The notes under the pieces are model-generated. The model saw nothing but the letters and a program-made list of their open reading frames with translations, did no database searches and was not told the DNA's origin. This document shows positions 9,844 through 18,213 of a stretch of DNA of 64,000 nucleotides, one piece after another (the stretch's first letter is position 1; each line of letters opens with the position of its first letter). The translations under genes were made by a program, and so were the position numbers. Origin of the DNA: JAGTVG01 sp942491935 (GTDB taxonomy: Bacteria > Bacteroidota > Bacteroidia > Cytophagales > Cyclobacteriaceae); the NCBI GenBank assembly GCA_942491935.1, contig CALOCZ010000001.1:1-64000 (forward strand), given 5' to 3'.

Positions 9844-9878
9844 TAATATATGTATATGACAATATATTAATATTACAA
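9841..9878. promoter_or_regulatory. Inverted repeat, candidate GntR autoregulatory operator
   Basis: TTGTAATAT at 9841-9849 and ATATTACAA at 9870-9878 form a perfect 9-base inverted repeat with a 20-base gap. One arm overlaps the -7 box and the other reaches the GntR start codon, so a protein bound here would block transcription of its own operon. YtrA-type GntR regulators commonly repress themselves. Confidence 0.45.
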
Positions 9879-10243
9879 TGGTAAATTTTAATTTAGATCC
9901 CAGAGTTGGCACACCTTTTTACCGGCAAATCATTGACCAGATAAAGTTTGGAATTGCCTCAGGAAATTTGAAAGTGGGTGAGCAATTGCCTACAGTAAGG
10001 GCATTGGCTGTAGAATTAAAAGTAAATCTTAATACCGTAGCTAAGGCATATAAAGAATTGGAAATACAGAATATTCTGGAAACACAACAGGGGACAGGGA
10101 CATTTATCAGTGAGATAGAAATTGAGATCCCGGATAAAGAAAAGGATAAGAAATTACAGGAAATATGCAACGAATTCTGTACAATAGCTTTCAGTTACGG
10201 ATTCACTGTCAAGGATGTGATAAATCAACTTCAAAAACAATAA
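9878..10243 (+). CDS. GntR-family transcriptional regulator, YtrA subfamily
   Basis: 121 residues. An N-terminal winged helix-turn-helix of the GntR type covers about residues 8-78: FYRQIIDQIKFGIASG, then the PTVRALAVELKVNLNTVAKAY recognition region and the ETQQGTGTFIS wing. The short helical C-terminus (about 40 residues) with no ligand-binding domain is typical of the YtrA subfamily, which usually controls an adjacent membrane protein or ABC transporter. The slipin gene starts 4 bases after its stop, so they form an operon, and a dyad overlaps its promoter. Confidence 0.9.
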   Translation: MVNFNLDPRVGTPFYRQIIDQIKFGIASGNLKVGEQLPTVRALAVELKVNLNTVAKAYKELEIQNILETQQGTGTFISEIEIEIPDKEKDKKLQEICNEFCTIAFSYGFTVKDVINQLQKQ

Positions 10244-10247
10244 AATC

Positions 10248-11144
10248 ATGGAGACAAATAAAAGCCCAAAACATTTTTTAAATCCGATCTCTACCACCTT
10301 TTTGTTAATATTGTTTGCTATATCAATCGGGTTATATTATTTCGAAGCTGTTAACGAAATTCAACTGGCTGGTTTGCTAATATTTTCAATATATATTTCA
10401 AGTTCTATACGTATCGCCGACCAGTGGGAGAAAGCTGTCGTATTGAGAATGGGAAAATATAAAGGACTGAAAGGGCCTGGATTGTTTTTTATAGTGCCTA
10501 TTATTGAGAGGATTGATGATTATATCGATCAGCGGGTCCGGGTAACCGAATTTGTGGCGGAACAAACGCTTACAAAAGACACGGTGCCTGTAAATGTTGA
10601 TGCAGTTGTATACTGGACAGTATGGGATGTCGAAAAGGCAGCACTTGAAGTTCAGGAATACGTAAAAGCGATTGCGTATATTGCGCAAACTGGATTACGA
10701 GATATAATTGGTAAACATGAGCTGGCCGACCTGTTGCAGGAAAGAGAAAAAATTGCAGATGATCTGCAAAAAATTCTGGATACAAACACCAATCCCTGGG
10801 GCATCACCTGCCAGACAGTTGGAATAAAAGATATTGTAATTCCACAGGCTTTAGCAGATGCCATGAGTAAACAGGCCCAGGCTGAAAGGGAAAGAAGAGC
10901 AAGGGTAATATTGGGAACAGCGGAAACGGAAATCGCTGAGAAATTTGCCAAAGCCAGTGAACATTATAGAGATAACCCGGTAGCGCTTCAGTTGAGAGGG
11001 ATGAATATGCTTTTTGAGGGATTAAAAGAAAAGGGTTCCATGGTTATTGTACCCAGTTCGGCATTGGATTCTATGAATCTTGGGGCTATGGGGGGATTGG
11101 TATCCTTGGCTAAAACAAATGATCTGGAAAATCCAGGTAAATAA
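10248..11144 (+). CDS. Slipin / stomatin-like SPFH (band 7) membrane protein
   Basis: 298 residues. Two hydrophobic segments near residues 15-32 and 40-55 anchor it in the inner membrane. The SPFH domain follows: ADQWEKAVVLRMGKYKGLKGPGLFFIVP is the signature start, RVRVTEFVAEQTLTKDTVPVNVDAVVYW the core, then the helical HELADLLQEREKI segment and a coiled coil with QAQAERERRARVI. Stomatin homologues form oligomeric scaffolds in membrane microdomains. Slipins are usually paired with an NfeD partner; here the partner is a GntR regulator and no NfeD gene is present, which is an unusual arrangement but seen for regulator-controlled stress membrane proteins. Confidence 0.92.
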   Translation: METNKSPKHFLNPISTTFLLILFAISIGLYYFEAVNEIQLAGLLIFSIYISSSIRIADQWEKAVVLRMGKYKGLKGPGLFFIVPIIERIDDYIDQRVRVTEFVAEQTLTKDTVPVNVDAVVYWTVWDVEKAALEVQEYVKAIAYIAQTGLRDIIGKHELADLLQEREKIADDLQKILDTNTNPWGITCQTVGIKDIVIPQALADAMSKQAQAERERRARVILGTAETEIAEKFAKASEHYRDNPVALQLRGMNMLFEGLKEKGSMVIVPSSALDSMNLGAMGGLVSLAKTNDLENPGK

Positions 11145-11390
11145 AATAACCTGATCTAGTCAAGAAAAATTGATTGCCTAATCAAGGTATCTTTCTCAAA
11201 GTTCTATTCTTCAATATATAGGGATATGCCCTTGTTCTGAGAGATTTTATAATACGTATTTTTTGATCTTTTCTATTTATTAATGATTCCATTACAATTT
11301 ATTGACGGAATAGCTTAAATTTAATAAGCTTTTATGCGTCATCTGCCTGAAGCTACTTTTTATATGTTTTGAATTTTTTTAAATAAATAA

Positions 11391-13142
11391 ATGATCATGA
11401 AAAAAGCTTTTATTTCTCCCATTATCTTACTTTTTGTATTTGTAAGCACAAATGTATTCAGTGCGCCATCATTTAAATGGATACGGCATAATACTGATCA
11501 GGTAGGATTATACGATAAATTTGAGGTCACCTTTTGGCTTGAAACAGAATTCGAGAATCCGTTTGATCCAGAGGACATCGATATTATGGCCACCTTTACA
11601 GCCCCCTCAGGGAAAAAGTGGTCAATCCCAGCCTTTTATTCCGCCATTGCCGACCGCTCATGGTTAACACGTTATGCCTGGTTGGTCAGGTTTTCGGCTG
11701 ATGAACTTGGGAACTGGAGTTATATTATCAAAGTAAAGGATCGGAATGGAGAAGTAAGCAGTGAAGAGCGGACTTTTGAAGTGGTTGAATCGGAATATCA
11801 TGGGCGTATAAAGGTTGCGGCGAATAAGCGGTACCTTGAATATGATGATGGAACCCCCTTTTACGGTGTTGGCATGTGGGTGAACAATCAGGAAAATGCA
11901 GAAGTAATGGATGAGATGCAGGCGGTAGGAGCTAATTACATCAGTTATGTGATGACTCCATTGGAAACCTGGGCTAGCGGCATGGGGCGTTATGATCAGC
12001 ATGTATGTGCCCGAGTAGATCATCTTTTAAATATTCTGGAGGATAGGGATATGCAATTGGCCCTGAATTTCTGGTTTCATTCCTATATGTCTGAAACAGT
12101 ATGGGGAGGTGGAAACGTCCGGTGGTTTGCCAATCCTTATCAGACAATAACCGAATGCAAAGATTTTTATAGAAGTGAAGAAGCCTGGCAATACCAGGAG
12201 AAATTATACAGGTATATGATCGCACGCTGGGGATACAGCCGGTCGCTGGCCATCTGGTTTATTGTAGATGAAGTGAATGGCACAGATGGATGGGTTACAG
12301 GTGATAGTACTCAGGCTGGAGTCTGGGTGAAGAAAGTGCATGATTATTTTAAAGCCAATGATCCCTGGAATCATCCTACAACAGGAACACGTAGTGGTGG
12401 AATTAGGGAATGGTGGCAGGATGCGTATGAAGCAACGGATCTGCCAGGGAGAGAGATTTATGAAGCACAAGGATTTCCGATCAACAAAACTGGTCAGATT
12501 GATAAAGATGAAATACATTCTCTAACACACAGCTATAGAAACTATCATGGACAGGTCAACAAACTATGGAATGGATTTGAAAAGCCATGTCTCATTCCTG
12601 AAACGGGTTGGGATCACACATTTTATGAAATGCAGATGCCGGGTTACCAGGCACAGTATCACAATGCCATATGGGTCAGCCTTGCTTCCGGAGTTTCCAT
12701 GTCCCCTTTTTGGTGGGCATATTCTAACAGCCTGAATGATAATGTTGTGACCAATCAAATGCTGAGCCTGAGGCGTTTTACGGACCAGATCCCTTTTAAT
12801 AAACTTACAAACCTGGGGATCGTAGAGGCTAAAAGTTCGGAGGGCGATGCATATGCTGTTGGTAGCGATCAGCTGATATTTGGATGGGCAGTGAATCCAG
12901 TTACCGATATGGCCGGGAAGAAGATTACTTTGGAAAATATTGAAAAAGGTAAATATAATCTCAAACTTTATCACACCTGGCGTGGTCGATTCCTTATGAA
13001 TGAAGATCGATCGGTTATGGAACAAACCATTGAATCCAAAGGGAAATCCATATCATTTGATATCCCTGTTTTAATAGTTACTGGCGGACATGCCCGGTAT
13101 ATCGGCCAGGACATTGCTTTTATCCTCGAACCGGTTGAATAG
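11391..13142 (+). CDS. DUF5060-domain glycoside hydrolase, secreted
   Basis: 583 residues (ATG at 11397 is an equally good start). A Sec signal peptide ends near NVFSA. Residues about 25-115 form the DUF5060 immunoglobulin-like domain (FKWIRHNTDQVGLYDKFEVTF...LGNWSYIIKV), followed by a TIM barrel beginning RYLEYDDGTPFYGVGMW, with LNFWFHSYMS and WFIVDEVNG strands; the VDEVNG glutamate is the likely acid/base and LIPETGWDH the likely nucleophile. DUF5060 proteins are glycosidases acting on plant or algal polysaccharides. The last 130 residues are beta-rich. No T9SS sorting tail is visible. It stands alone between the slipin and an SMP-30-like gene. Confidence 0.82.
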   Translation: MIMKKAFISPIILLFVFVSTNVFSAPSFKWIRHNTDQVGLYDKFEVTFWLETEFENPFDPEDIDIMATFTAPSGKKWSIPAFYSAIADRSWLTRYAWLVRFSADELGNWSYIIKVKDRNGEVSSEERTFEVVESEYHGRIKVAANKRYLEYDDGTPFYGVGMWVNNQENAEVMDEMQAVGANYISYVMTPLETWASGMGRYDQHVCARVDHLLNILEDRDMQLALNFWFHSYMSETVWGGGNVRWFANPYQTITECKDFYRSEEAWQYQEKLYRYMIARWGYSRSLAIWFIVDEVNGTDGWVTGDSTQAGVWVKKVHDYFKANDPWNHPTTGTRSGGIREWWQDAYEATDLPGREIYEAQGFPINKTGQIDKDEIHSLTHSYRNYHGQVNKLWNGFEKPCLIPETGWDHTFYEMQMPGYQAQYHNAIWVSLASGVSMSPFWWAYSNSLNDNVVTNQMLSLRRFTDQIPFNKLTNLGIVEAKSSEGDAYAVGSDQLIFGWAVNPVTDMAGKKITLENIEKGKYNLKLYHTWRGRFLMNEDRSVMEQTIESKGKSISFDIPVLIVTGGHARYIGQDIAFILEPVE

Positions 13143-13275
13143 ATAATTCAATATAAACTATATAATTAGGATAAAATTAATTGTTTTCATATTATTGAAA
13201 TTAGGTCACGATATTTTCACTGATCCAAGGTGATGTATTACCTGCCAATGTTAAACATTTAATACTTCTTATACT

Positions 13276-14169
13276 ATGAGACATTTATTAACTGCTTTGA
13301 TGCTATTCTCTATCCTTTCCTGTGATTCAGGGAAAAAATCAGAGAACGATAATCGAGTGAATAATGATGAAATCGCAGACCGATCAACAGTATACAAGCT
13401 TGAATTGGTTTGGGCATCAGATACTTTATTAAGAACACCTGAATCCGTATTCTTTGACAAAGAGCGGAAGATACTTTACGTATCCAACGTGAATCTAAAT
13501 CCATGGGAAAAGGATGGGAATGGATTTATATCAAAAATGGATCTATCAGGAAATATTATCGAACTCAAGTGGATTGTAGGCCTGAGTAGTCCCACTGGAA
13601 TGGGTATAAGTGGAAGTTCGCTTTATATTGCTGATACTGATGAGATCGTACAGGCCGATGTGGAGACCGGTGAAGTAACCAAAAGGTACAGTATTGATGG
13701 AATACCAAACTTGAATGACATAACTGTTGGAGATGATGGAGTAGTGTATGTTACCGGATCCGGCTCAAATACCATCTATGCACTGGAGGACGATACTATT
13801 ACTGAATTTCTTGTTGGCGAAGATGAATCATTTAACGGATTGTATTGGGAAAAAGACAGACTGTTGTTGCTCACCGCCGGGAGCAGTCAGTTTATGGAAA
13901 TTGATTGGGATACAAAAGAGGTTAATATAATATCTGAAAATATGGAAGGTGGTGACGGTATTGTGTCTATTGGTGATGGGGAATATTTAACTTCCAGTTG
14001 GGCGGGTGCTATTTTCCATGTATCTGCCGAAGGGGTCGTGACTAAATTGCTTGATACAGAACCAGATAAAGTAAATACCGCTGATTTTGATTATTCCGCT
14101 GATGATAATCTGTTGTTTGTCCCAACTTTTTTCGACAACAGGGTTAAGGCTTATAAACTGGTCTATTAA
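13276..14169 (+). CDS. SMP-30/gluconolactonase-like beta-propeller lipoprotein
   Basis: 297 residues with a lipoprotein signal ending at Cys16 (ILSC). The mature part is a six-bladed beta propeller of the SMP-30/LRE (gluconolactonase-like) type: PESVFFDKERKILYVSNV opens the first blade, and repeated GI/GDGVVYVTGSGSNTIYAL strands follow, closing with ADFDYSADDNLLFVPTFFDNRVKAYKL. Members are lactonases or sugar-binding sensors; the metal ligands cannot be assigned confidently here. It lies 133 bases after the DUF5060 glycosidase and is probably part of the same carbohydrate-processing set. Confidence 0.82.
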   Translation: MRHLLTALMLFSILSCDSGKKSENDNRVNNDEIADRSTVYKLELVWASDTLLRTPESVFFDKERKILYVSNVNLNPWEKDGNGFISKMDLSGNIIELKWIVGLSSPTGMGISGSSLYIADTDEIVQADVETGEVTKRYSIDGIPNLNDITVGDDGVVYVTGSGSNTIYALEDDTITEFLVGEDESFNGLYWEKDRLLLLTAGSSQFMEIDWDTKEVNIISENMEGGDGIVSIGDGEYLTSSWAGAIFHVSAEGVVTKLLDTEPDKVNTADFDYSADDNLLFVPTFFDNRVKAYKLVY

Positions 14170-14258
14170 GATTGCTTTGATCATATTGATTTCGAGTTTT
14201 ATACATTATTCAGGAAATTAGTAAAGCCTAATATTAATAGCATAAAAACGACTAAAAT

Positions 14259-14543
14259 ATGAACAGAAAGGAATTCTTACGGAGTATTTCGCTAATGGCA
14301 TCCACATCGTTATTTGCTCCTCAAATTTTACATGCTGCTTCAAAAACCAAAACCTTTTTTCGCCTTCAGGAAATTAACGGCAGATGGTGGTTCATGACAC
14401 CGGATGGAAAAAAATTCTGGAGCTTAGGGATCAACCATTTTGATTCTGCGACCCTCAGGTATGAGGAAAGTGGCAATGTATGGGAGGAAAAGTACAGAAA
14501 TAGCATGAAAAGACTTTCTGAAATCATTCTACATTGGTTGTAA
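14259..14543 (+). pseudogene. Truncated Tat-exported glycosidase (N-terminal stub)
   Basis: 94 codons. It opens with a twin-arginine-like leader (NRKEFLRSISLMASTSLFAP) and continues FFRLQEINGRWWFMTPDGKKFWSLGINHF, the start of agarase-like/clan-A glycosidases in which a phrase such as GRWWLVTPDGKPFFSLG precedes the TIM barrel. The frame stops after the first helix and nothing downstream continues it; the next gene on the opposite strand begins at 14557. At least 400 residues are missing, so this is a deletion remnant. Confidence 0.7.
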
Positions 14544-14556
14544 AACACATAGATAT

Positions 14557-14871
14557 TTAAACCTTTTCAATATCGGATTTAAGCTTATTAGCCAATTGCC
14601 AATCCATATTGACTATGGGATGGGAAAAAATTTCAGGAATATTGTCACTATACTTTTCTCGCAGCTTACAATCGATTTCATTGAATAGCAGAGATTTTGT
14701 TTTTCCCGTTATAAAATGAATATTATGGTTTTTTATCTCATCGTTTTCAAATTCAATTCGTCTGATTTTTTTATGAAAATCAATGGAAATAACAAGGCGG
14801 CGTTGAAGAAGAAACAAAGCAATTTCCTCAAGTTGTTTTTCTGATTTAGAGGCTATGACTAATTGTATCAT
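14557..14871 (-). CDS. CutA-like divalent-cation tolerance family protein
   Basis: 104 residues. The fold order matches CutA1: a first strand MIQLVIASKS, helix EKQLEEIALFLLQRRLV (family: sEeeAekIAraLleerLaA), a strand IDFHKKIRRIEFENDEI, a strand NIHFITGKTKSLLFNEI (family: llIKT...), and YSDNIPEIFSHPIVNMDW corresponding to HPYEVPEIIalPI..gn..YL.WL. CutA proteins form trimers. Identity to the classical sequence is low, so this is a divergent family member. It ends 13 bases from the truncated glycosidase. Confidence 0.65.
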   Translation of the reverse strand: MIQLVIASKSEKQLEEIALFLLQRRLVISIDFHKKIRRIEFENDEIKNHNIHFITGKTKSLLFNEIDCKLREKYSDNIPEIFSHPIVNMDWQLANKLKSDIEKV

Positions 14872-15323
14872 GATTATTTAAGTAAATAATGGCTATTTTT
14901 TTGTTTTATGAAATGATGAGTCTACTTAGTATTCTCTCTTTCATTATTCTAACGTTTTGACAGAGAAAGGGTTATATAGCGAATTAGAGAAAAAAAGTTA
15001 CAGGATTTATTTTACTCTGTTTCCTAAAACTGATTTAGGTGTTTTCAAATCAACAATTTTCTGCTTTTGTAAAGATAAAATTGAATTGATACTTACAAAT
15101 AATGTTTTGAGATGGTTAGACAATACGTGATATAACTTGTATTATGAAAAAATCAAGAATTCCCCCATTCTTCTTATATGTAAAACACGTATAAATATAT
15201 ATTATTCCATTTTTTATTGGATTTCATTTTTGAATGATGGGGGATATCAGCATAGCGAATCTGAAATTGAATAATGATGGTTTCCTTTTAATTTTTATAG
15301 TTTAATTACAAAAAACCAAAATC
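14872..15323. other. Intergenic stretch, no gene seen
   Basis: About 450 AT-rich bases between the divergent CutA-like and DUF3124 genes. I checked both strands and found no open frame with protein-like composition and no clear promoter match to TTTG-N19-TAnnTTTG. CCCCCATTC near 15162 and GATGGGGG near 15236 are roughly complementary, but they are imperfect and 60 bases apart. Confidence 0.5.
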
Positions 15324-15851
15324 ATGAGATATATATTCTTGCTTATATCGTTTTCAATCTTAACTGGTTGCACAGGAAATAAATCCGAAAAGATAAAAAA
15401 AAGAAGTCATCCAAGCCATGCTTATAATTACATTGATATTGATACATCAAGTCTAAAATATCTGGAAATGGATTATGTGCCAATATATTCAGATATATAT
15501 TATGATAATGGTACCAAAAGATACCCCTTGACAGTAACCATCAGCATTAGAAATATTTCTATGGTTGATTCTGTGTATTTACTATCTGCTGTTTATTATG
15601 ATTCTTATGGAAACAGGTTAAAGGATTATATTGATTCAACTTTTCTGGTTTCCCCACTTGAATCAATTGAATTTGTTGTTGAAGCAGAAGAAGATATTGG
15701 CGGAGCAGGGGCAAATTTTATTATTGAATGGGGTGCTACAAATTACTCTAATCAACTTTTAATACAGTCAATCATGATTGGCACGTATGAGCAACAAGGA
15801 ATTTCATTTACTTCAGAAGCTAAAGTTATTAAAAGTTCTTCCAGGGAATAA
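15324..15851 (+). CDS. DUF3124 lipoprotein
   Basis: 175 residues; the lipoprotein signal peptide ends at Cys16 (LTGC). From residue about 45 the sequence follows DUF3124 closely: LEMDYVPIYSDIYY, then LTVTISIRNISMVDSVYLLSAVYYDSYGNRL, then DYIDSTFLVSPLESIEFVVEAEEDIGGAGANFIIEW. DUF3124 is a periplasmic beta-sandwich of unknown function that often accompanies transporters. It sits 20 bases upstream of a CPA2 antiporter, so it may be an accessory of that transporter (inference from spacing only). Confidence 0.85.
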   Translation: MRYIFLLISFSILTGCTGNKSEKIKKRSHPSHAYNYIDIDTSSLKYLEMDYVPIYSDIYYDNGTKRYPLTVTISIRNISMVDSVYLLSAVYYDSYGNRLKDYIDSTFLVSPLESIEFVVEAEEDIGGAGANFIIEWGATNYSNQLLIQSIMIGTYEQQGISFTSEAKVIKSSSRE

Positions 15852-15871
15852 TTTTAATCAAAATCATGTAA

Positions 15872-17851
15872 ATGGAATTAACAATACTTCAAGATATTGT
15901 AATAATATTCGCCTTATCTACAGTGGTAAATCTGGTTTTCACCAAAATCAAGATCCCAACTGTAGTCGGCTATTTAATGACAGGTATTATAGCCGGTCCG
16001 CATTTGCTATCTCTAGTCAATGGCAGGCATGAAATTGAACTTATGGCTGAGATAGGAGTTGTTTTATTACTCTTCACCATAGGAATGGAGTTTTCATTAA
16101 AACAACTAATAAAGATAAGGAGAATTGTTCTTTTTGGGGGGTTATTACAAGTATCATTAACAGCTGGCGTATTTTATATTGCATCTTATTCATATGGGAT
16201 GAGTTGGCAGAGTGGACTTTTTATAGGCTTTCTTGCAGCATTAAGTAGTTCGGCACTTGTCCTGAAGCTATTACAAGAGCGCTCCGAACTCACCTCTAAT
16301 TATGGTCATACTGTTTTAGGCATTCTTATTTTTCAGGATTTATTGTTAGTTCCACTCTTACTTTTTGCGAATCTTCTGGGCAACAATCCTGTTAACATCC
16401 CAAATGAAATATTATTACTTGCACTTAAAGCTATTGTTATTATTGGATTAGTTTATGTTGGGAATAGATGGTTATTGCCAAAATTATTACATCTGATAGC
16501 GATGACTAAAAACCAGGAACTATTTATGATGAGTATTTTTCTAATCTGTCTGGCAATCGCTTTGTTAACTTTTAAACTTGGGATGTCTCTTGCATTTGGA
16601 GCGTTTTTAGCGGGTTTAATGATTTCCGAATCGAAATACAGCCATAACGCTTTTGGAAATCTTATACCCTTTAAGGATACTTTCACTAGTTTCTTCTTTG
16701 TTTCTATCGGCATGCTGCTCGATATGTCTTTTGTAATTGAGCACTACCAATTAGTAATAGTAAGTGTTCTGCTAGTTATTATCCTAAAAACATTAATTGC
16801 TGGCGGAACAGGATTTGTATTGGGGCATACTTTCCGTGGTACCGTTTTAGTTGGTATTGCTTTAAGCCAGGTTGGTGAGTTTTCGTTTATTTTAGCAAAA
16901 ATTGGATTCAACCACTCTATTTTATCAAATTTCTATTATCAATTATTCCTGGCTGTGGCTGTTATAACAATGGCTTTAACACCTTTTTTAATGAATCTGT
17001 CATTACCACTGGCAAATAGGTTATTAAAACTACCGCTACCCAAATTCTTAATAGATGGATTATTTCCTTTAAAAGAAATTGATATACCTGATTTTAAAAA
17101 CCATCTGGTAATTATTGGTACAGATGTAAGTGCATTAGAATTATCTAAAATAGCTAAAGAAAATAATATACAGCACGTATCCATCATATTCAACCCTTCT
17201 ATTGCCAATGAAAAAATAAAAAATGGAGATACAGTTGTTTATGGAGATGCTGTTAATGAACCAATTTTATTGAAAGCGCATGTCGATATCGCTGAAATTA
17301 TTGTAATTTCAGTTGGAAGCATCATCCCGGCAATGGCAATTATTGAAAAGGTCAGGCAACTTAATAAAATGGGCTATATTCTAGTTAGAGCAAAACATAT
17401 TCAAAATGTTGAACAATATTATAAACTTGGGGCAGACCAGGTTTTACCCGAAAAACTTGAAATAGCTATTGACTTATTTAATAGAGTACTTGTTAAACGG
17501 TTATATACACAAAAAGAGGTTAACCGAATGATAACACATATCAGAAATATGAATTTAGGAGTTTTTAGCGAAAGAGATTTAGTAAATCAACCTTCGATAT
17601 TAGATGAATTTTCGAATATTAATATAATAGCCATTACAATAGAAGTTAATTCATATGCTGATGGGAAATCACTCATTGATACTAATTTGCGTAATAAAAC
17701 AGGGGTAACTCTTTTAGCTATAAAAAGAGGTTCTGAAATTATCGAGCATCCAGAGCCAAAGACCGTCTTTCAAAGTAATGATATTGCTTATGTTTTGGGA
17801 AATCCGGAACAAGTTAATTCCGCCACAGAATTATTTATGAAAGAATCATAA
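15872..17851 (+). CDS. CPA2 monovalent cation:proton antiporter (KefB/KefC-like) with TrkA domains
   Basis: 659 residues. About 12 transmembrane helices fill residues 1-395, with the CPA2 signature region (TVVGYLMTGIIAGPHLL, EIGVVLLLFTIGMEFS, FGAFLAGLMISES, ALSQVGEFSFIL). A Rossmann RCK/TrkA-N domain follows (NHLVIIGTDVSALELSKIA); the nucleotide loop reads GTDVSA instead of the classic GxGxxG, so NAD(H) binding may be lost. A TrkA-C domain closes the protein (VNSYADGKSLIDTNLRNKTGVTLLAIKR). The role is potassium or sodium efflux in exchange for protons, gated by a cytosolic ligand. It is co-oriented with and 20 bases behind the DUF3124 lipoprotein. Confidence 0.93.
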   Translation: MELTILQDIVIIFALSTVVNLVFTKIKIPTVVGYLMTGIIAGPHLLSLVNGRHEIELMAEIGVVLLLFTIGMEFSLKQLIKIRRIVLFGGLLQVSLTAGVFYIASYSYGMSWQSGLFIGFLAALSSSALVLKLLQERSELTSNYGHTVLGILIFQDLLLVPLLLFANLLGNNPVNIPNEILLLALKAIVIIGLVYVGNRWLLPKLLHLIAMTKNQELFMMSIFLICLAIALLTFKLGMSLAFGAFLAGLMISESKYSHNAFGNLIPFKDTFTSFFFVSIGMLLDMSFVIEHYQLVIVSVLLVIILKTLIAGGTGFVLGHTFRGTVLVGIALSQVGEFSFILAKIGFNHSILSNFYYQLFLAVAVITMALTPFLMNLSLPLANRLLKLPLPKFLIDGLFPLKEIDIPDFKNHLVIIGTDVSALELSKIAKENNIQHVSIIFNPSIANEKIKNGDTVVYGDAVNEPILLKAHVDIAEIIVISVGSIIPAMAIIEKVRQLNKMGYILVRAKHIQNVEQYYKLGADQVLPEKLEIAIDLFNRVLVKRLYTQKEVNRMITHIRNMNLGVFSERDLVNQPSILDEFSNINIIAITIEVNSYADGKSLIDTNLRNKTGVTLLAIKRGSEIIEHPEPKTVFQSNDIAYVLGNPEQVNSATELFMKES

Positions 17852-18213
17852 TGAGTTTCAGTAAGTATTGTTTTAACAGAATTAATAAATGATCACCTAT
17901 TAAGAATAATATCATATCCAATACTCCGATAGTTCTCCCGTTTGGATTTGACTGGTTTTAGCTACAAGAAAAGAAATTTATTGAGAAAAGGTTTGAAAAA
18001 GATCTTCTATAGACGGCGGTGTTTATAGCGAGCAACAGGTCTCAACCGTAATCTTAATTCTTAGGCCTATGGAATGATATTCATAAACCTATTTATTTTT
18101 AGAATAGATTGAGTTATCTTTGAATAGCACAATAATTTTTAAGGTTAAGACACGTAATGAACTTAGCATAAGTGTTGATTTTTTATTTTTTCCGTTTTTA
18201 AAACTAAAATATC
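17852..18213. other. Intergenic stretch with promoter only
   Basis: About 360 bases between the antiporter and the DoxX fusion gene. No open frame of protein-like composition on either strand. The only feature I can support is the candidate promoter at 18092-18122. Confidence 0.5.
18092..18122 (+). promoter_or_regulatory. Candidate promoter of the DoxX fusion gene
   Basis: TATCTTTG at 18115-18122 matches the TAnnTTTG element; 19 bases upstream TTTA (18092-18095) matches TTTG in three of four positions. The 5' leader would be about 85 bases. Confidence 0.45.

Noticed and set aside
12564..13025. Long minus-strand open frame of 153 codons
   Set aside because: Lies wholly within the DUF5060 glycosidase on the other strand, has no signal, motif or plausible composition; a shadow.
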